A DNA stretch of 64,000 nucleotides from Capnocytophaga periodontitidis (GCF_016126015.1 NZ_JAEFDB010000001.1:558001-622000), one strand, 5' to 3'; counted from the first letter of the stretch, positions 45,054-55,082 are shown. The notes: a model not told the origin generated them from the sequence alone. Numbers and translations are program-made.

Positions 45054-47597
45054 ATGAACGATAACTTTTCACCAAGAGTTAAAAGAATATTTACATATAG
45101 CAAAGAAGAAGCAGTACGTTTAGGGCAATCTACTGTGGGCACTGAGCATTTCATATTAGCAATACTTCAAGAAAATGAAGGTAGTGCTATCAATTTGTTA
45201 CACAACTTAAATATCGATATGGAAAGACTTAGGCAAAACATCCATACCCTTACTTCAGCGCGCGGTCTCAATCCTCCTAATTTTAACGCTGTTCACTTTA
45301 CCGTGCAAGCCGAAAGAGCAATGCAAGCTACATATTTAGAAGCTAAAAGAATGCAATCTGATGTGATAAATACCGCTCATTTACTATTGAGTATTTTGCG
45401 CAACGAAAATGACCCTACTACAAAAGTTTTCAATAAATTAGGCCTAAACTACGAAACAGCACGCGACAGCTTTCAACCTATAGAGGACAATAATTCAAAA
45501 CTTGTTACTCCCACAATGCCTACTAATGAGGTTGATGAATACGATAGAGACTATCGCTTGCCCCACGAAAGTAGAAACAATAGAAATCTACAAGGGCAAG
45601 GACAGTACAATCAACGAAAAAATACAGTATTAGATAATTTCGGTAGAGACCTAACCACACTTGCTGAACAAGGACAATTAGACCCTGTCGTAGGACGAGA
45701 TAAAGAAATAGAACGCGTATCTCAAATATTGAGCCGCCGCAAAAAAAACAACCCTATCCTCATCGGTGAACCTGGCGTAGGAAAAAGTGCTATCGCTGAA
45801 GGGTTAGCTTTGCGCATCGTACAAAGAAAAGTGGCACGCATATTGTATAACAAACGTGTTGTAACTCTCGATTTAGCCTCTTTAGTAGCTGGCACAAAAT
45901 ACCGAGGTCAGTTTGAAGAACGCCTCAAAGCAATAATGAATGAACTCGAAAAAAATAGAGACATCATTCTTTTTATAGACGAAATCCACACCTTAGTGGG
46001 CGCTGGAGGAGCTTCAGGAAGTTTAGATGCCTCTAATATGTTCAAACCTGCCTTGGCAAGAGGCGAAATACAATGTATTGGAGCTACTACTTTAGACGAA
46101 TACCGACAGTCTATCGAAAAAGATGGCGCTTTAGAACGCCGATTCCAAAAAGTACTAGTAGAACCTACTAGTGTAGACGAAACCATTCAGATTCTTCAAA
46201 ATATCAAAGCTAAATACGAAGAACACCACAATGTAATTTATACCGAAGATGCTATCGAAGCTTGCGTAAAGCTCACCAATCGCTATCTCACCGATCGCTA
46301 TTTACCTGATAAAGCTCTTGATGCCTTAGACGAAGCCGGAGCGCGAATACATATTATGCAGGTAAAAGTACCTCAATATATTTTAGACGTAGAAGAACGA
46401 TTAGAACAAGCTACACAAGCCAAAAATAGAGCCGTTTCTCGTCAACAGTTTGAAGAAGCTGCACGCCTTCGCGATAACGAAAAACACATCGAAAAATCAT
46501 TAATAGATCTCAATAAACGATGGGACGAGGATTCTAAACTACACCGCGACACTGTAACTGCTGAACATATCGCCGATGTCGTTTCTATGATGAGTGGCAT
46601 CCCCGTGAATAGAATCGCTCAAACTGAAATTAACAAACTCTCTGGCTTATCTGACGCTATGAAATCTAAAATCATAGGACAAGACGAAGCTATAGAAAAA
46701 GTCGTAAAATCTATTAAACGCAATCGCACAGGTCTCAAAGATCCTAATAAACCTATAGGTTCCTTTATTTTCTTAGGACAAACAGGTGTTGGAAAAACTC
46801 AACTTGCCAAAGTTCTCTCCAAAGAACTTTTTGACTCTGAAGATGCTATGGTGCGTATCGATATGAGTGAGTATATGGAAAAATTCTCTATCTCTCGACT
46901 CATAGGAGCACCTCCAGGATATATCGGATATGAAGAAGGTGGACAACTTACCGAAAAAATACGCCGCAAACCTTACTCTGTAGTACTCTTAGACGAAATC
47001 GAGAAAGCTCACCCCGATGTTTTCAATATGCTTTTGCAAGTGTTAGACGATGGCTTCCTAACCGATAGCTTAGGACGAAAAATCGACTTTAGAAATACCA
47101 TCATCATTATGACATCTAACATAGGCGCCCGCCAAGTAAAAGAATTCGGACAAGGTGTCGGTTTTGGTACTTCTGCACGATTGGCTCAATCTGAGGCTAA
47201 TGAAAAATCAATCGTTGAAAATGCCTTGAAAAAAGTATTTGCACCCGAGTTCCTCAATCGTATCGACGATGTCATCACTTTCAACCCTCTCAGTAAAGAA
47301 GACATCTTCAAAATTATTGATATTGAACTCTCTAAACTTTATTCTCGTATCAACGATTTAGGTTACCACGTAGAACTGAGTGAAAAAGCTAAAAACTTTA
47401 TAGCCGATAAAGGTTACGACAAACAGTATGGAGCACGCCCTCTAAAACGCGCTATACAAAAATATATTGAAGACCTCTTGGCTGAAGAAATTGTATCTAA
47501 CCAAATACACGCAGGTGACAGTATTGTATTCGATTTAGATGAAAAAGGTGAAAACCTCCTTATTACTGAAAAGAACACTAATTTAATAACTTTATAA
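45054..47597 (+). CDS. clpC: ATP-dependent Clp protease ATPase subunit ClpC
   Basis: 847 residues. Two N-terminal Clp repeats (SKEEAVRLGQSTVGTEHFIL, ...), AAA-1 with GEPGVGKSA, a UVR/M-domain-like coiled coil (SRQQFEEAARLRDNEKHIEK), AAA-2 with GQTGVGKTQ, and a D2-small domain. It unfolds substrates for ClpP; ClpS at the left edge would be its adaptor. The frame is open from 45006, but the promoter and the GGAG site indicate the ATG at 45054. Confidence 0.95.
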   Translation: MNDNFSPRVKRIFTYSKEEAVRLGQSTVGTEHFILAILQENEGSAINLLHNLNIDMERLRQNIHTLTSARGLNPPNFNAVHFTVQAERAMQATYLEAKRMQSDVINTAHLLLSILRNENDPTTKVFNKLGLNYETARDSFQPIEDNNSKLVTPTMPTNEVDEYDRDYRLPHESRNNRNLQGQGQYNQRKNTVLDNFGRDLTTLAEQGQLDPVVGRDKEIERVSQILSRRKKNNPILIGEPGVGKSAIAEGLALRIVQRKVARILYNKRVVTLDLASLVAGTKYRGQFEERLKAIMNELEKNRDIILFIDEIHTLVGAGGASGSLDASNMFKPALARGEIQCIGATTLDEYRQSIEKDGALERRFQKVLVEPTSVDETIQILQNIKAKYEEHHNVIYTEDAIEACVKLTNRYLTDRYLPDKALDALDEAGARIHIMQVKVPQYILDVEERLEQATQAKNRAVSRQQFEEAARLRDNEKHIEKSLIDLNKRWDEDSKLHRDTVTAEHIADVVSMMSGIPVNRIAQTEINKLSGLSDAMKSKIIGQDEAIEKVVKSIKRNRTGLKDPNKPIGSFIFLGQTGVGKTQLAKVLSKELFDSEDAMVRIDMSEYMEKFSISRLIGAPPGYIGYEEGGQLTEKIRRKPYSVVLLDEIEKAHPDVFNMLLQVLDDGFLTDSLGRKIDFRNTIIIMTSNIGARQVKEFGQGVGFGTSARLAQSEANEKSIVENALKKVFAPEFLNRIDDVITFNPLSKEDIFKIIDIELSKLYSRINDLGYHVELSEKAKNFIADKGYDKQYGARPLKRAIQKYIEDLLAEEIVSNQIHAGDSIVFDLDEKGENLLITEKNTNLITL

Positions 47598-47607
47598 CCC
47601 CTTATTT

Positions 47608-48486
47608 ATGTACATTTTAAGACTTTTAGGACTATTTACACTACTATTTTGCTTTTCTTCTTTTACAGAAAGCATACAAAAAAATGAAAAGAGCACTACT
47701 GTGAAAGTAAGTGCTGAGAATACTCTGATAGCAAGTAAAAAACCTAAAAAGAAAACTTATAGTCCTCCTAAAAAAGGAAAAACTAAGGTAGTAGTCTCTA
47801 CCGCTAAAGGTAAAAAAACACCTCCTAAACATAGGGTAGCAAGCCATAGTGCTAAAAAGAAAGCCGTAGCAAAAAACAGAAGAGCAGTAGCCGCTAAAAG
47901 AAAAACTTCTGTAAGAGGACGTGCAGTAGCTTCGAGAAGTAAGAGGTATACTCCTAAAAAAATAAGCCAACAATACGCTGAAAATATAGCTATTACTGAA
48001 GAAAATTTAGATGATGATTTAGATGAAGAAGAACTCCTTGATGAAGAAGAAATCGTAGATAATACTGATATCGCTCTTCCTGCTCTATCAAAAAGTAAAG
48101 TTGATACTAAACAACAAAAAATATTGCTCGACACTGCTTTTTCTTACTTAGGAACTCCTTACCGCCACGGAGGAGTCTCTCGTAAAGGAATGGACTGTTC
48201 TGGTTTTGTAAGTACTACTTTCAAATCTATCGCTGTACCTCTCTCTCGTTCTTCACAAGAAATGGCTACCCAAGGACGGAAAATACGCTTAGAAAATGTA
48301 CAAGTAGGTGATTTATTATTCTTCAAAACTACTCGCCGAAATAGAATTTCTCACGTTGGTATGGTAGTAGATGTAGATGGTGATGTGAAGTTCATTCATT
48401 CTTCCTCTAAAAGAGGGGTCGTAATATCTTCATTAAGTGATGCTTATTACAAAAAAGCCTTTCGTATGGCAAAACGTGTGATGTGA
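47608..48486 (+). CDS. NlpC/P60 (C40) peptidase with charged linker
   Basis: 292 residues. Signal peptide at about 1-22. A very basic Lys/Arg/Ala/Ser region (about 45-118) and an acidic patch (DDDLDEEELLDEEE, about 133-146) precede the catalytic domain. The catalytic Cys is in GMDCSGFVS, the His in ISHVGMVVDV, and the third residue in FIHSS. It should cleave D-Glu to meso-Dap or similar peptide bonds in peptidoglycan. Its stop overlaps the comEC GTG start by 4 bp. Confidence 0.88.
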   Translation: MYILRLLGLFTLLFCFSSFTESIQKNEKSTTVKVSAENTLIASKKPKKKTYSPPKKGKTKVVVSTAKGKKTPPKHRVASHSAKKKAVAKNRRAVAAKRKTSVRGRAVASRSKRYTPKKISQQYAENIAITEENLDDDLDEEELLDEEEIVDNTDIALPALSKSKVDTKQQKILLDTAFSYLGTPYRHGGVSRKGMDCSGFVSTTFKSIAVPLSRSSQEMATQGRKIRLENVQVGDLLFFKTTRRNRISHVGMVVDVDGDVKFIHSSSKRGVVISSLSDAYYKKAFRMAKRVM

Positions 48487-50393
48487 GATTCGTAAATATT
48501 CCCATATTAACTATATTATTTGGACTCATAGGAGGGATTGCTATTACCGATATAATAGCTCCCTCTTTTTTGTTTGTTATAAGCAGTAGTCTGTGTTTGT
48601 TAGCTACTCTAACAATACATTACCTATTAGCTACCAAGCGATATGCTTTTCGTCGCGGAATTCTATTCCACATAGGTCTCACTTCTGTAGCTGTAGGTAT
48701 GCTAATAACGTATTTTCACACTCCTACTTATAACCCTAAACATTACACACAAAAACTAAATACCAATGAATATTACACCTTAGAAGCCGAGGTAATAGAA
48801 ATCATTTCACAAACCAATTATGGCACTACCTTTAAAGCTCACCTCTTAACAGCTAATCACAACAATACTGAAGGAAAAATCTTGTGTTTTTTCCCTTCTA
48901 AAACAATTACTGATGATGTAAAAGCATTAGCTCCCACCGATAGATTAATTTTTGTAGGAAAATATACACTTATACCACCTCCTAAAAATCCATATCAGTT
49001 TAATTATAAACGATATATGGAACGAAAAGGGGTATTTGGTCGGGTAGAAGTAATAGCGTTTTCTATTCTTAAAAATAATACAGTAGATTTTATGGGAAAT
49101 ATTGAAAAAATGCGTTCTCATCTAACTGCTGTGATCAACCAAAATTTCAATCGTGAGTCTGCTGCTCTCTTAAATACATTACTCTTAGGAAAGCGTAGTG
49201 ATTTAGATGAAAATATTTATCAACAATATGTAGATGCTGGTGCAGTACATATTTTAGCTATTTCGGGCTTGCACGTCGGAATTATCACGGCTATACTTCT
49301 ATTACTACTACAAAAAATGCCTAATTTGGGATTTTATCGCCCATTGCGATACTTCATCTTGTTAGCAGGATTGTGGACTTTTGCTTTAATGGCTGGGGCT
49401 TCTCCTTCTGTATTGAGAGCAACTATAATGTTTAGTTTTGTAGGGTTGGGTACCCTTATACGCCGAAAACAAGGGCGATTCGATGCTTTAATGCTCTCAA
49501 TGTTATTTTTGTTGCTTATCAATCCTTATTATTTATATGATGTAGGCTTCCAGTTGAGTTATGCAGCTGTATTTTCTATAATGAAATTCTACCCTGTAAT
49601 GCGCAAATGGTGGCAACCCGAAAATAAATACATCCGATGGATTTGGTCTTTATTTTTAGTAGGATTATCTGCTCAAATAGTTGTTTTGCCCATCAGTTTG
49701 TACTATTTTCATCAATTTCCTATTTTGTTCTTTGTTGCTAACTTGGTAGTAGTACCTTTGTTACAACCTATACTTATAGGAGGTATCATTGCTCTATGTT
49801 TGGGAAGTTTAGGTATTTTGCCTTACCCTATAATTTTTATCTTAGAAAAATTAATAACTCTGATGAACATTTTAGTAGCTTTTATCGCACATCAAGAAAT
49901 GTTTATCATACGCAATATACCTTTCACAACTCCCCTACTTCTTTCTTCTTTAGTAATAGTACTGATACTCATCATCTTTGTACATTATAGGAAATATAAA
50001 GTATTGGTAGCTCTTCTCGTTTCTGTACTTTTGTTTCAGGGAGTACTTTTCTATCACAAATACCAATTGGAAACTACCGAAGAAATGATAGTATTTAGCA
50101 AGTATAAAGATAAGATAATCACTATTAGGCAAGGTAATAAGCTGAGTATCTATCAGGTCGATACAACTTCTATCAACCCAATGATAAACAACTACATTAA
50201 AAACAAAGGCATTAGTGATATTACACTTTACAAAATGCCCTATATATTGCGCTTCAAACAAAAAAACTACTTGCTAATGGATAGTTTAGGAGTATACCCA
50301 AAATCCAAGCAAGTAGTTATTGATAGTGTTATCTTCTTACAAAAACCTAAAATCAATTTAGATAGAATGAAGCGGGATTTATCGCTTAGGTAG
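48483..50393 (+). CDS. comEC: ComEC/Rec2-family DNA uptake channel
   Basis: 636 residues with a GTG start overlapping the preceding stop. An N-terminal DUF4131/OB region (about 30-190) is followed by the competence domain (LLLGKRSDLDENIYQQYVDAG, AVHILAISGLHVGII, SPSVLRATIMFSF) with about eight to ten helices. The C-terminal beta-lactamase-like nuclease domain of Bacillus ComEC is absent, as usual in Bacteroidota. It moves single-stranded DNA across the inner membrane during natural transformation. It converges with pssA and overlaps it by 15 bp. Confidence 0.88.
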   Translation: MRFVNIPILTILFGLIGGIAITDIIAPSFLFVISSSLCLLATLTIHYLLATKRYAFRRGILFHIGLTSVAVGMLITYFHTPTYNPKHYTQKLNTNEYYTLEAEVIEIISQTNYGTTFKAHLLTANHNNTEGKILCFFPSKTITDDVKALAPTDRLIFVGKYTLIPPPKNPYQFNYKRYMERKGVFGRVEVIAFSILKNNTVDFMGNIEKMRSHLTAVINQNFNRESAALLNTLLLGKRSDLDENIYQQYVDAGAVHILAISGLHVGIITAILLLLLQKMPNLGFYRPLRYFILLAGLWTFALMAGASPSVLRATIMFSFVGLGTLIRRKQGRFDALMLSMLFLLLINPYYLYDVGFQLSYAAVFSIMKFYPVMRKWWQPENKYIRWIWSLFLVGLSAQIVVLPISLYYFHQFPILFFVANLVVVPLLQPILIGGIIALCLGSLGILPYPIIFILEKLITLMNILVAFIAHQEMFIIRNIPFTTPLLLSSLVIVLILIIFVHYRKYKVLVALLVSVLLFQGVLFYHKYQLETTEEMIVFSKYKDKIITIRQGNKLSIYQVDTTSINPMINNYIKNKGISDITLYKMPYILRFKQKNYLLMDSLGVYPKSKQVVIDSVIFLQKPKINLDRMKRDLSLR

Positions 50394-51083
50394 TAAGGAA
50401 AGAATAATATACAATAAAATGATTATAGGAATAGCAATCATTTTTAAACTTACAAGTAGAATAACACAAAGTGCTAAAAATACATACTTCAATGCATTAT
50501 TCTTAAATGAATAATCACTGAACTTCAATGCAAAGAGGGCTATTTCAGCATTCAGTAAATATGCACTCAACAATGTAATTCCTAATAAAACCCAACTATT
50601 ATGCAATAAACTATCAAATAGTTCAGTTGATTGGTATTGCATTATAAGCGGTAGAGAAAGGATAAACATTGTATTAGCTGGAGTAGGAAGCCCTATAAAA
50701 CCAGAAGTTTGCCGCGTATCTATATTAAAATTCGCCAATCGATAGGCTGATGCCAAAGTGATAAGAAAACCTATATAAGGTAAATAGGCTACCCAAGTTG
50801 TTGGATTTTCTACTACGTAACTACTTTGGTTAAACAACTGAAACATCGCAACACCTGGTACTACTCCTGAGGTAACCATATCAGCTAAAGAATCTAACTG
50901 CAATCCCATTTCTGATTTCACGTGTAGCAAACGGGCAAAAAAACCGTCAAAAAAATCAAGGAAAATACCTATCGCTACAAAGAGAGCAGCCCAATCAAGT
51001 GCCCCTCTCACGGCAAAAACAATCGCTACAGTTCCGCAAAAGAGGTTTCCTAAAGTAATTAAATTAGGGATATGCTTTTTCAT
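50379..51083 (-). CDS. pssA: CDP-diacylglycerol-serine O-phosphatidyltransferase PssA
   Basis: 234 residues from the ATG at 51083. About six to eight hydrophobic helices. The CDP-alcohol phosphotransferase signature is visible in FLDFFDGFFARLLHV followed by GLQLDSLADM. It makes phosphatidylserine, the precursor of phosphatidylethanolamine. An upstream ATG at 51101 is possible, but it lies inside the preceding gene and adds an atypical start; the chosen ATG follows the upstream stop by one base. Confidence 0.9.
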   Translation of the reverse strand: MKKHIPNLITLGNLFCGTVAIVFAVRGALDWAALFVAIGIFLDFFDGFFARLLHVKSEMGLQLDSLADMVTSGVVPGVAMFQLFNQSSYVVENPTTWVAYLPYIGFLITLASAYRLANFNIDTRQTSGFIGLPTPANTMFILSLPLIMQYQSTELFDSLLHNSWVLLGITLLSAYLLNAEIALFALKFSDYSFKNNALKYVFLALCVILLVSLKMIAIPIIILLYIILSLLPKR

Positions 51084-51084
51084 T

Positions 51085-51921
51085 TTACTTACAATCGGCA
51101 TCTAAATAATCTGGAAGATATGATTGGTCTTTCTTCTCATCGCAATCAGGATAAGTAACCACTCCATAGTTATCACGTACGATTTCATCTTTAGAAGGTT
51201 TGCCATCGTGATCGTGATCAGCGTGACGAGCAGCAATAAGTCTTACTGTAAAAATTAAAGGTGAATAAGCTGGTATTTTTGCCTGACTGTTATTAAAGTA
51301 ACCTAAACCTGATGGAATGAAGAACACTCCTACCCCTCCATCGGTAGGAGCGGTAAGTGTACCATCAGAATTTTGTGTGAGTTTGGTCACTGAAGGCTTT
51401 AACTGAGCTACTCCTTCTCTAAATCCTCTGATAGTACCTGAAGGACGATTGGTAACAATATTTCCCAGTAAATCCATCCAATTAGATGCTGATTGAGTAG
51501 TAGTCTCATCAAATACTGTCAAGTTGAGTAACTGACCTTTATAGTTTACATATACCGAGTCGGCAATAGAAGTGGTATGGGTACTAGTACCTTCTTGTAA
51601 TACCATATAGTACAAAGTATGACGAATGCGATTGTTATTGGCATCAAATACATCTAATTCCATTTTCTTCAAATTACTATTGTTAAAAATGGATTGTGAA
51701 ACATTAGTTGTACTTGTAAAAGTAACAGCATCCGAAATAGCTGCCGTAGCTGAATATGTATAAGTATGTGTTTTTAAGAATGTTTCAATAGCTTGATTGT
51801 TTTCATTCCTCACTTCTGTAACATCTCTTGGTGGTGTTACATTAGAACTGTCATTTTTCTTACAACCTATAGTTAATAGCAGAGCTATTACACTGATGCT
51901 AAATAGAATTTTGTTTGTCAT
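51085..51921 (-). CDS. FKBP-type prolyl isomerase lipoprotein with EF-hand-like tail
   Basis: 278 residues from the ATG at 51921. Lipobox LLTIGC (C20). FKBP-like domain at about 115-235 (ADSVYVNYKGQLLNLTVFDE, GFREGVAQLKP, FIPSGLGYFNNS). The last 45 residues (DHDHDGKPSKDEI, YPDCDEKKDQSYLPDYLDAD) resemble calcium-loop or dockerin-type repeats. The frame is open to 51951, but the lipoprotein signal requires 51921. It is immediately upstream of pssA on the same strand. Confidence 0.82.
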   Translation of the reverse strand: MTNKILFSISVIALLLTIGCKKNDSSNVTPPRDVTEVRNENNQAIETFLKTHTYTYSATAAISDAVTFTSTTNVSQSIFNNSNLKKMELDVFDANNNRIRHTLYYMVLQEGTSTHTTSIADSVYVNYKGQLLNLTVFDETTTQSASNWMDLLGNIVTNRPSGTIRGFREGVAQLKPSVTKLTQNSDGTLTAPTDGGVGVFFIPSGLGYFNNSQAKIPAYSPLIFTVRLIAARHADHDHDGKPSKDEIVRDNYGVVTYPDCDEKKDQSYLPDYLDADCK

Positions 51922-51967
51922 ATAAAATATTGTCTTATTTTTGGGGCGCAAGATACAAATTATTTCT

Positions 51968-51975
51968 TACTTTTG
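51968..51975 (+). promoter_or_regulatory. -7 element of the S4-domain gene
   Basis: TACTTTTG, 32 nt before the ATG at 52008. The nearest TTTG is 24 nt upstream, longer than usual. Confidence 0.55.
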
Positions 51976-52007
51976 CACCTTATTGTTATTTTTAAAATTA
52001 TAAAAGA

Positions 52008-52391
52008 ATGCGAATTGATAAATATTTATGGTGTGTACGTTACTTCAAAACACGTAATATTGCTACTGAAGCTTGTAAAAAAGGTCACATCAAAGTAAAT
52101 GGCGAAACAGTAAAACCTTCACGTGAGATTTATAAAAACGACCAAATAGTAGTGCGTAAAAACCAAATCAACTACCAATTAGAGGTTTTAGACATCCCCG
52201 AAAGCCGTGTGGGGGCTAAGTTAGTAGACCTTTATCGTCAAGATAACACACCTCCTGAAGCTTTTGAGCAAGCCGAAATACAAAAACTCGCTCAGGACTA
52301 TTACCGCGAAAAAGGAGAAGGTCGCCCTACTAAAAAAGATCGCCGTGCTATTGATAATCTCTTAAATGATTTTCAAGAAGATGACGATTGA
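52008..52391 (+). CDS. RNA-binding S4-domain protein (Hsp15-like)
   Basis: 127 residues. The S4 domain covers residues 1-60 (RIDKYLWCVRYFKTRNIATEACKKG, VNGETVKPSREI, KNDQIVVRK). The C-terminal part is charged (KGEGRPTKKDRRAID). It resembles Hsp15, which rescues stalled 50S subunits with peptidyl-tRNA. Convergent with the E1 dehydrogenase gene, with a palindrome between them. Confidence 0.85.
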   Translation: MRIDKYLWCVRYFKTRNIATEACKKGHIKVNGETVKPSREIYKNDQIVVRKNQINYQLEVLDIPESRVGAKLVDLYRQDNTPPEAFEQAEIQKLAQDYYREKGEGRPTKKDRRAIDNLLNDFQEDDD

Positions 52392-52394
52392 AAT

Positions 52395-52430
52395 TCACTT
52401 TGTCAAAGTCCTAAAACTTTGACAAAGTGA
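52395..52430. repeat. Nested palindrome, copy C (15-bp arms, 6-nt loop)
   Basis: TCACTTTGTCAAAGT (52395-52409), CCTAAA, ACTTTGACAAAGTGA (52416-52430). It lies between two convergent stop codons, a position suited to a bidirectional terminator, although no long T tract follows. Confidence 0.86.
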
Positions 52431-52441
52431 AAAATATAATA

Positions 52442-54820
52442 CTACAACAATGTAGGGTATTTTGCAGGATTAACTTCGTGCATTATACTGTATATCTTCT
52501 CAATGATGCTATCGGCATTAGGTTTAGAGAAATAATCACCATCAGTTGCATAAGCAGGACGGTGGTTACCTGCCGCCAAGGTTTGTGGTGCACTATCTAA
52601 ATACTGATAAGCATTTTGTTCTTCCAAAATTTTCTGTAAAATATATGCCGAAGTAGCCCCAGGCATATCTTCATCAACTACTAATAGTCTATTGGTTTTC
52701 TGTATGCTCTTCACTATATCGTGACGTACATCAAATGGCGCTAATGATTGTACATCAATAATTTCAATATCAATACCCAAGGCAGCCAATTCATCAGCAA
52801 CCTCACACACGATACGCAAAGTAGACCCGTAAGATACTACAGTAATATCTTTTCCTTCACGAAGTGTTTCTACTACCCCTATAGGAGTCTTAAACTCAGT
52901 GAGATTACTAGGCAACGCTTCTTTCAAGCGATAACCATTGAGGCATTCCACCACTACAGCTGGTTGATTACCCTCCAAGAGTGTATTGTAGAAGCCCGCT
53001 GCTTTCACCATATTACGTGGGGTAAGAATGTACATCCCTCTTAAAGAAGCTAACAATACACCCATAGGTGAACCCGCGTGCCAAATACCTTGTAAACGAT
53101 GCCCTCTCGTTCTGATAATAAGAGGTGCCATTTGCTTACCAAAAGTGCGATAGTGCAGACTGGCTAAATCATCACTTAGTGTTTGTAATCCATAAAGAAT
53201 ATAGTCTAAATACTGAATTTCAGCAATCGGACGCAAACCTCGCATTGCCATACCTATACCTTGTCCCACTATAGCTGTTTCACGAATACTCGTATCAGCT
53301 ACTTTTACAGCTCCGTGTTTCTTTTGCAAACCTTCTAACCCTTGATTTACATCGCCTATATTACCTACATCTTCACCAAATATCAAAAGATTAGGATATT
53401 TAGTAAGCAAAGCGTCGAAATTCTCTCTCAACACAATACGCCCATCTACAAGTTCTTTTGATGTGTCATAAGTAGGAAGCACCTCTGCTATGTGAATAGG
53501 ATTTTGTTCATTCTCTGTGTGGAGAAATCGACTATATTTAGGCTCATTTTCCTTTATATACTTCTTTATCCATTCTTGTAAAGGAAATATTTTGTTTTCA
53601 CCCTCTGGTAATAACAATCTCAAGGCTTTTCTCGCACTACTCAACACATCTTTGCGATTAGGTAAAGCTACTTCCAAAAGAGATTTTGATAAACTCTCTA
53701 CTCTTTCTTTTATAGTGTTATCGTTCGTATTGGCTAACAATGAGGAGAGAAGAGCAACAAGTTCTTTTCTTTCTTGTTCAATAGGCTTAATATAAGCTTC
53801 CCAAGCCTTTTTCTTGCCTTCATTCACGCGTTTCTTAGCCTGTTGTTCTATAGCTACTAATTCTTCTTCAGTAGCGTATTTTTCAGCTAAAATCCATTTG
53901 CGCATTTTGGCAATACAGTCAAAATCTTTTTCCCACTGAAGTCGTTCAGCACTTTTGTAACGCTCGTGTGAGCCTGAAGTTGAGTGCCCTTGAGGTTGAG
54001 TAAGTTCTTTCACGTGTACTAATACAGGTATATGTTCCTCACGGGCTATTTTAGCTGCCTTTTGGTAAATGTCATACAAAGTAGGATAATCCCAACCATT
54101 AGCAACAAATAGTTCAAACCCTTTGTGTTTTTTATCGCGCACAAAACCTTTTAACGCTTCTGAAATACTTTGTTTAATAGTGTGATATTCTTTAGGAACT
54201 GAAATACCATACTCATCATCCCAAACCGACATTACTAAGGGTACTTGCATTACTCCTGCCGCATTAAGGATTTCAAAAAAGTGCCCTTCGCTGGTACTCG
54301 CATTACCAATAGTCCCCCAAGCTATTTCGTTTCCGTGGTTTGAGAATCCTTTACTTTCTGCATTAGGTAAGTTGCGATAAACTTTAGAGGCTTGTGCTAA
54401 ACCTAACAATCGAGGCATTTGACCAGCAGTACACGATATATCACTACTGCTATTTTTTTGTTTTAATAAATCTTTCCAATGTCCTTCGTTATCTAAACTA
54501 TGGGTAGCAAAGTGTCCCCCCATTTGACGTCCAGCACTGGTAGGGTCTGCCTCTATGTCAGCGTGTGCATATATCCCTGCAAAGAAATTCTCAACAGTAT
54601 GCACGCCGAGAGCCATCATAAGTGTTTGATCGCGATAATAACCGCTCCTGAAATCACCATCTTGAAAAGCTCTTGCCAAAGCTACTTGAGGCACTTCTTT
54701 CCCTTCTCCAAAAATACCAAATTTGGCTTTACCTATAAGCACTTCTTTTCTTCCCATCAAGCTGCATTCTCTACTGAGAACAGCGATGCCATAGTCTTCT
54801 AAAATATTTTCTTTTTTCAT
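52442..54820 (-). CDS. 2-oxo-acid dehydrogenase E1, fused alpha-beta (branched-chain/pyruvate type)
   Basis: 792 residues. The N-terminal half (to about 430) is the E1-alpha TPP domain (GRQMGGHFATHS, GTIGNASTSEGHFFEI, VWDDEYGISVP, QGHSTSGSHERY). The C-terminal half (about 455-792) is E1-beta (IFGEDVGNIGDVNQGLEGL, IRETAIVGQGIGMAMRG, RTRGHR, VVDEDMPGATSAYIL). Both subunits on one chain are a known Bacteroidota arrangement. It decarboxylates a 2-oxo acid and passes the acyl group to lipoyl-E2, which is not in this window. Branched-chain keto acids seem likelier than pyruvate. Confidence 0.88.
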   Translation of the reverse strand: MKKENILEDYGIAVLSRECSLMGRKEVLIGKAKFGIFGEGKEVPQVALARAFQDGDFRSGYYRDQTLMMALGVHTVENFFAGIYAHADIEADPTSAGRQMGGHFATHSLDNEGHWKDLLKQKNSSSDISCTAGQMPRLLGLAQASKVYRNLPNAESKGFSNHGNEIAWGTIGNASTSEGHFFEILNAAGVMQVPLVMSVWDDEYGISVPKEYHTIKQSISEALKGFVRDKKHKGFELFVANGWDYPTLYDIYQKAAKIAREEHIPVLVHVKELTQPQGHSTSGSHERYKSAERLQWEKDFDCIAKMRKWILAEKYATEEELVAIEQQAKKRVNEGKKKAWEAYIKPIEQERKELVALLSSLLANTNDNTIKERVESLSKSLLEVALPNRKDVLSSARKALRLLLPEGENKIFPLQEWIKKYIKENEPKYSRFLHTENEQNPIHIAEVLPTYDTSKELVDGRIVLRENFDALLTKYPNLLIFGEDVGNIGDVNQGLEGLQKKHGAVKVADTSIRETAIVGQGIGMAMRGLRPIAEIQYLDYILYGLQTLSDDLASLHYRTFGKQMAPLIIRTRGHRLQGIWHAGSPMGVLLASLRGMYILTPRNMVKAAGFYNTLLEGNQPAVVVECLNGYRLKEALPSNLTEFKTPIGVVETLREGKDITVVSYGSTLRIVCEVADELAALGIDIEIIDVQSLAPFDVRHDIVKSIQKTNRLLVVDEDMPGATSAYILQKILEEQNAYQYLDSAPQTLAAGNHRPAYATDGDYFSKPNADSIIEKIYSIMHEVNPAKYPTLL

Positions 54821-54894
54821 CGGTTTATCCTCTTTTAATAGTTTTTAAAAAAATTAATATAGAGTGGTTTTTTTGTTTGAATAAAAATATTGCG

Positions 54895-54925
54895 CAAATG
54901 TAATACTTTTTTAAAAGTAAACAAA
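54895..54925 (-). promoter_or_regulatory. Promoter of the E1 dehydrogenase gene
   Basis: Minus strand: TTTG (54925-54922), 19 nt, TACATTTG (54902-54895). The leader is about 70 nt. Confidence 0.72.
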
Positions 54926-55082
54926 AGAAAAGTATTTTAATTTTCAATTTTAGTGATAGTTATATATACTAATGTGTTGCTCTACAAAAAGAAAAATTAC
55001 AAAGAAATTATTATCTAACTACACAAAAGACACTGATACAAAAGCTCTTATATAAAAATAATATAATGACCTCAATTGTCAA

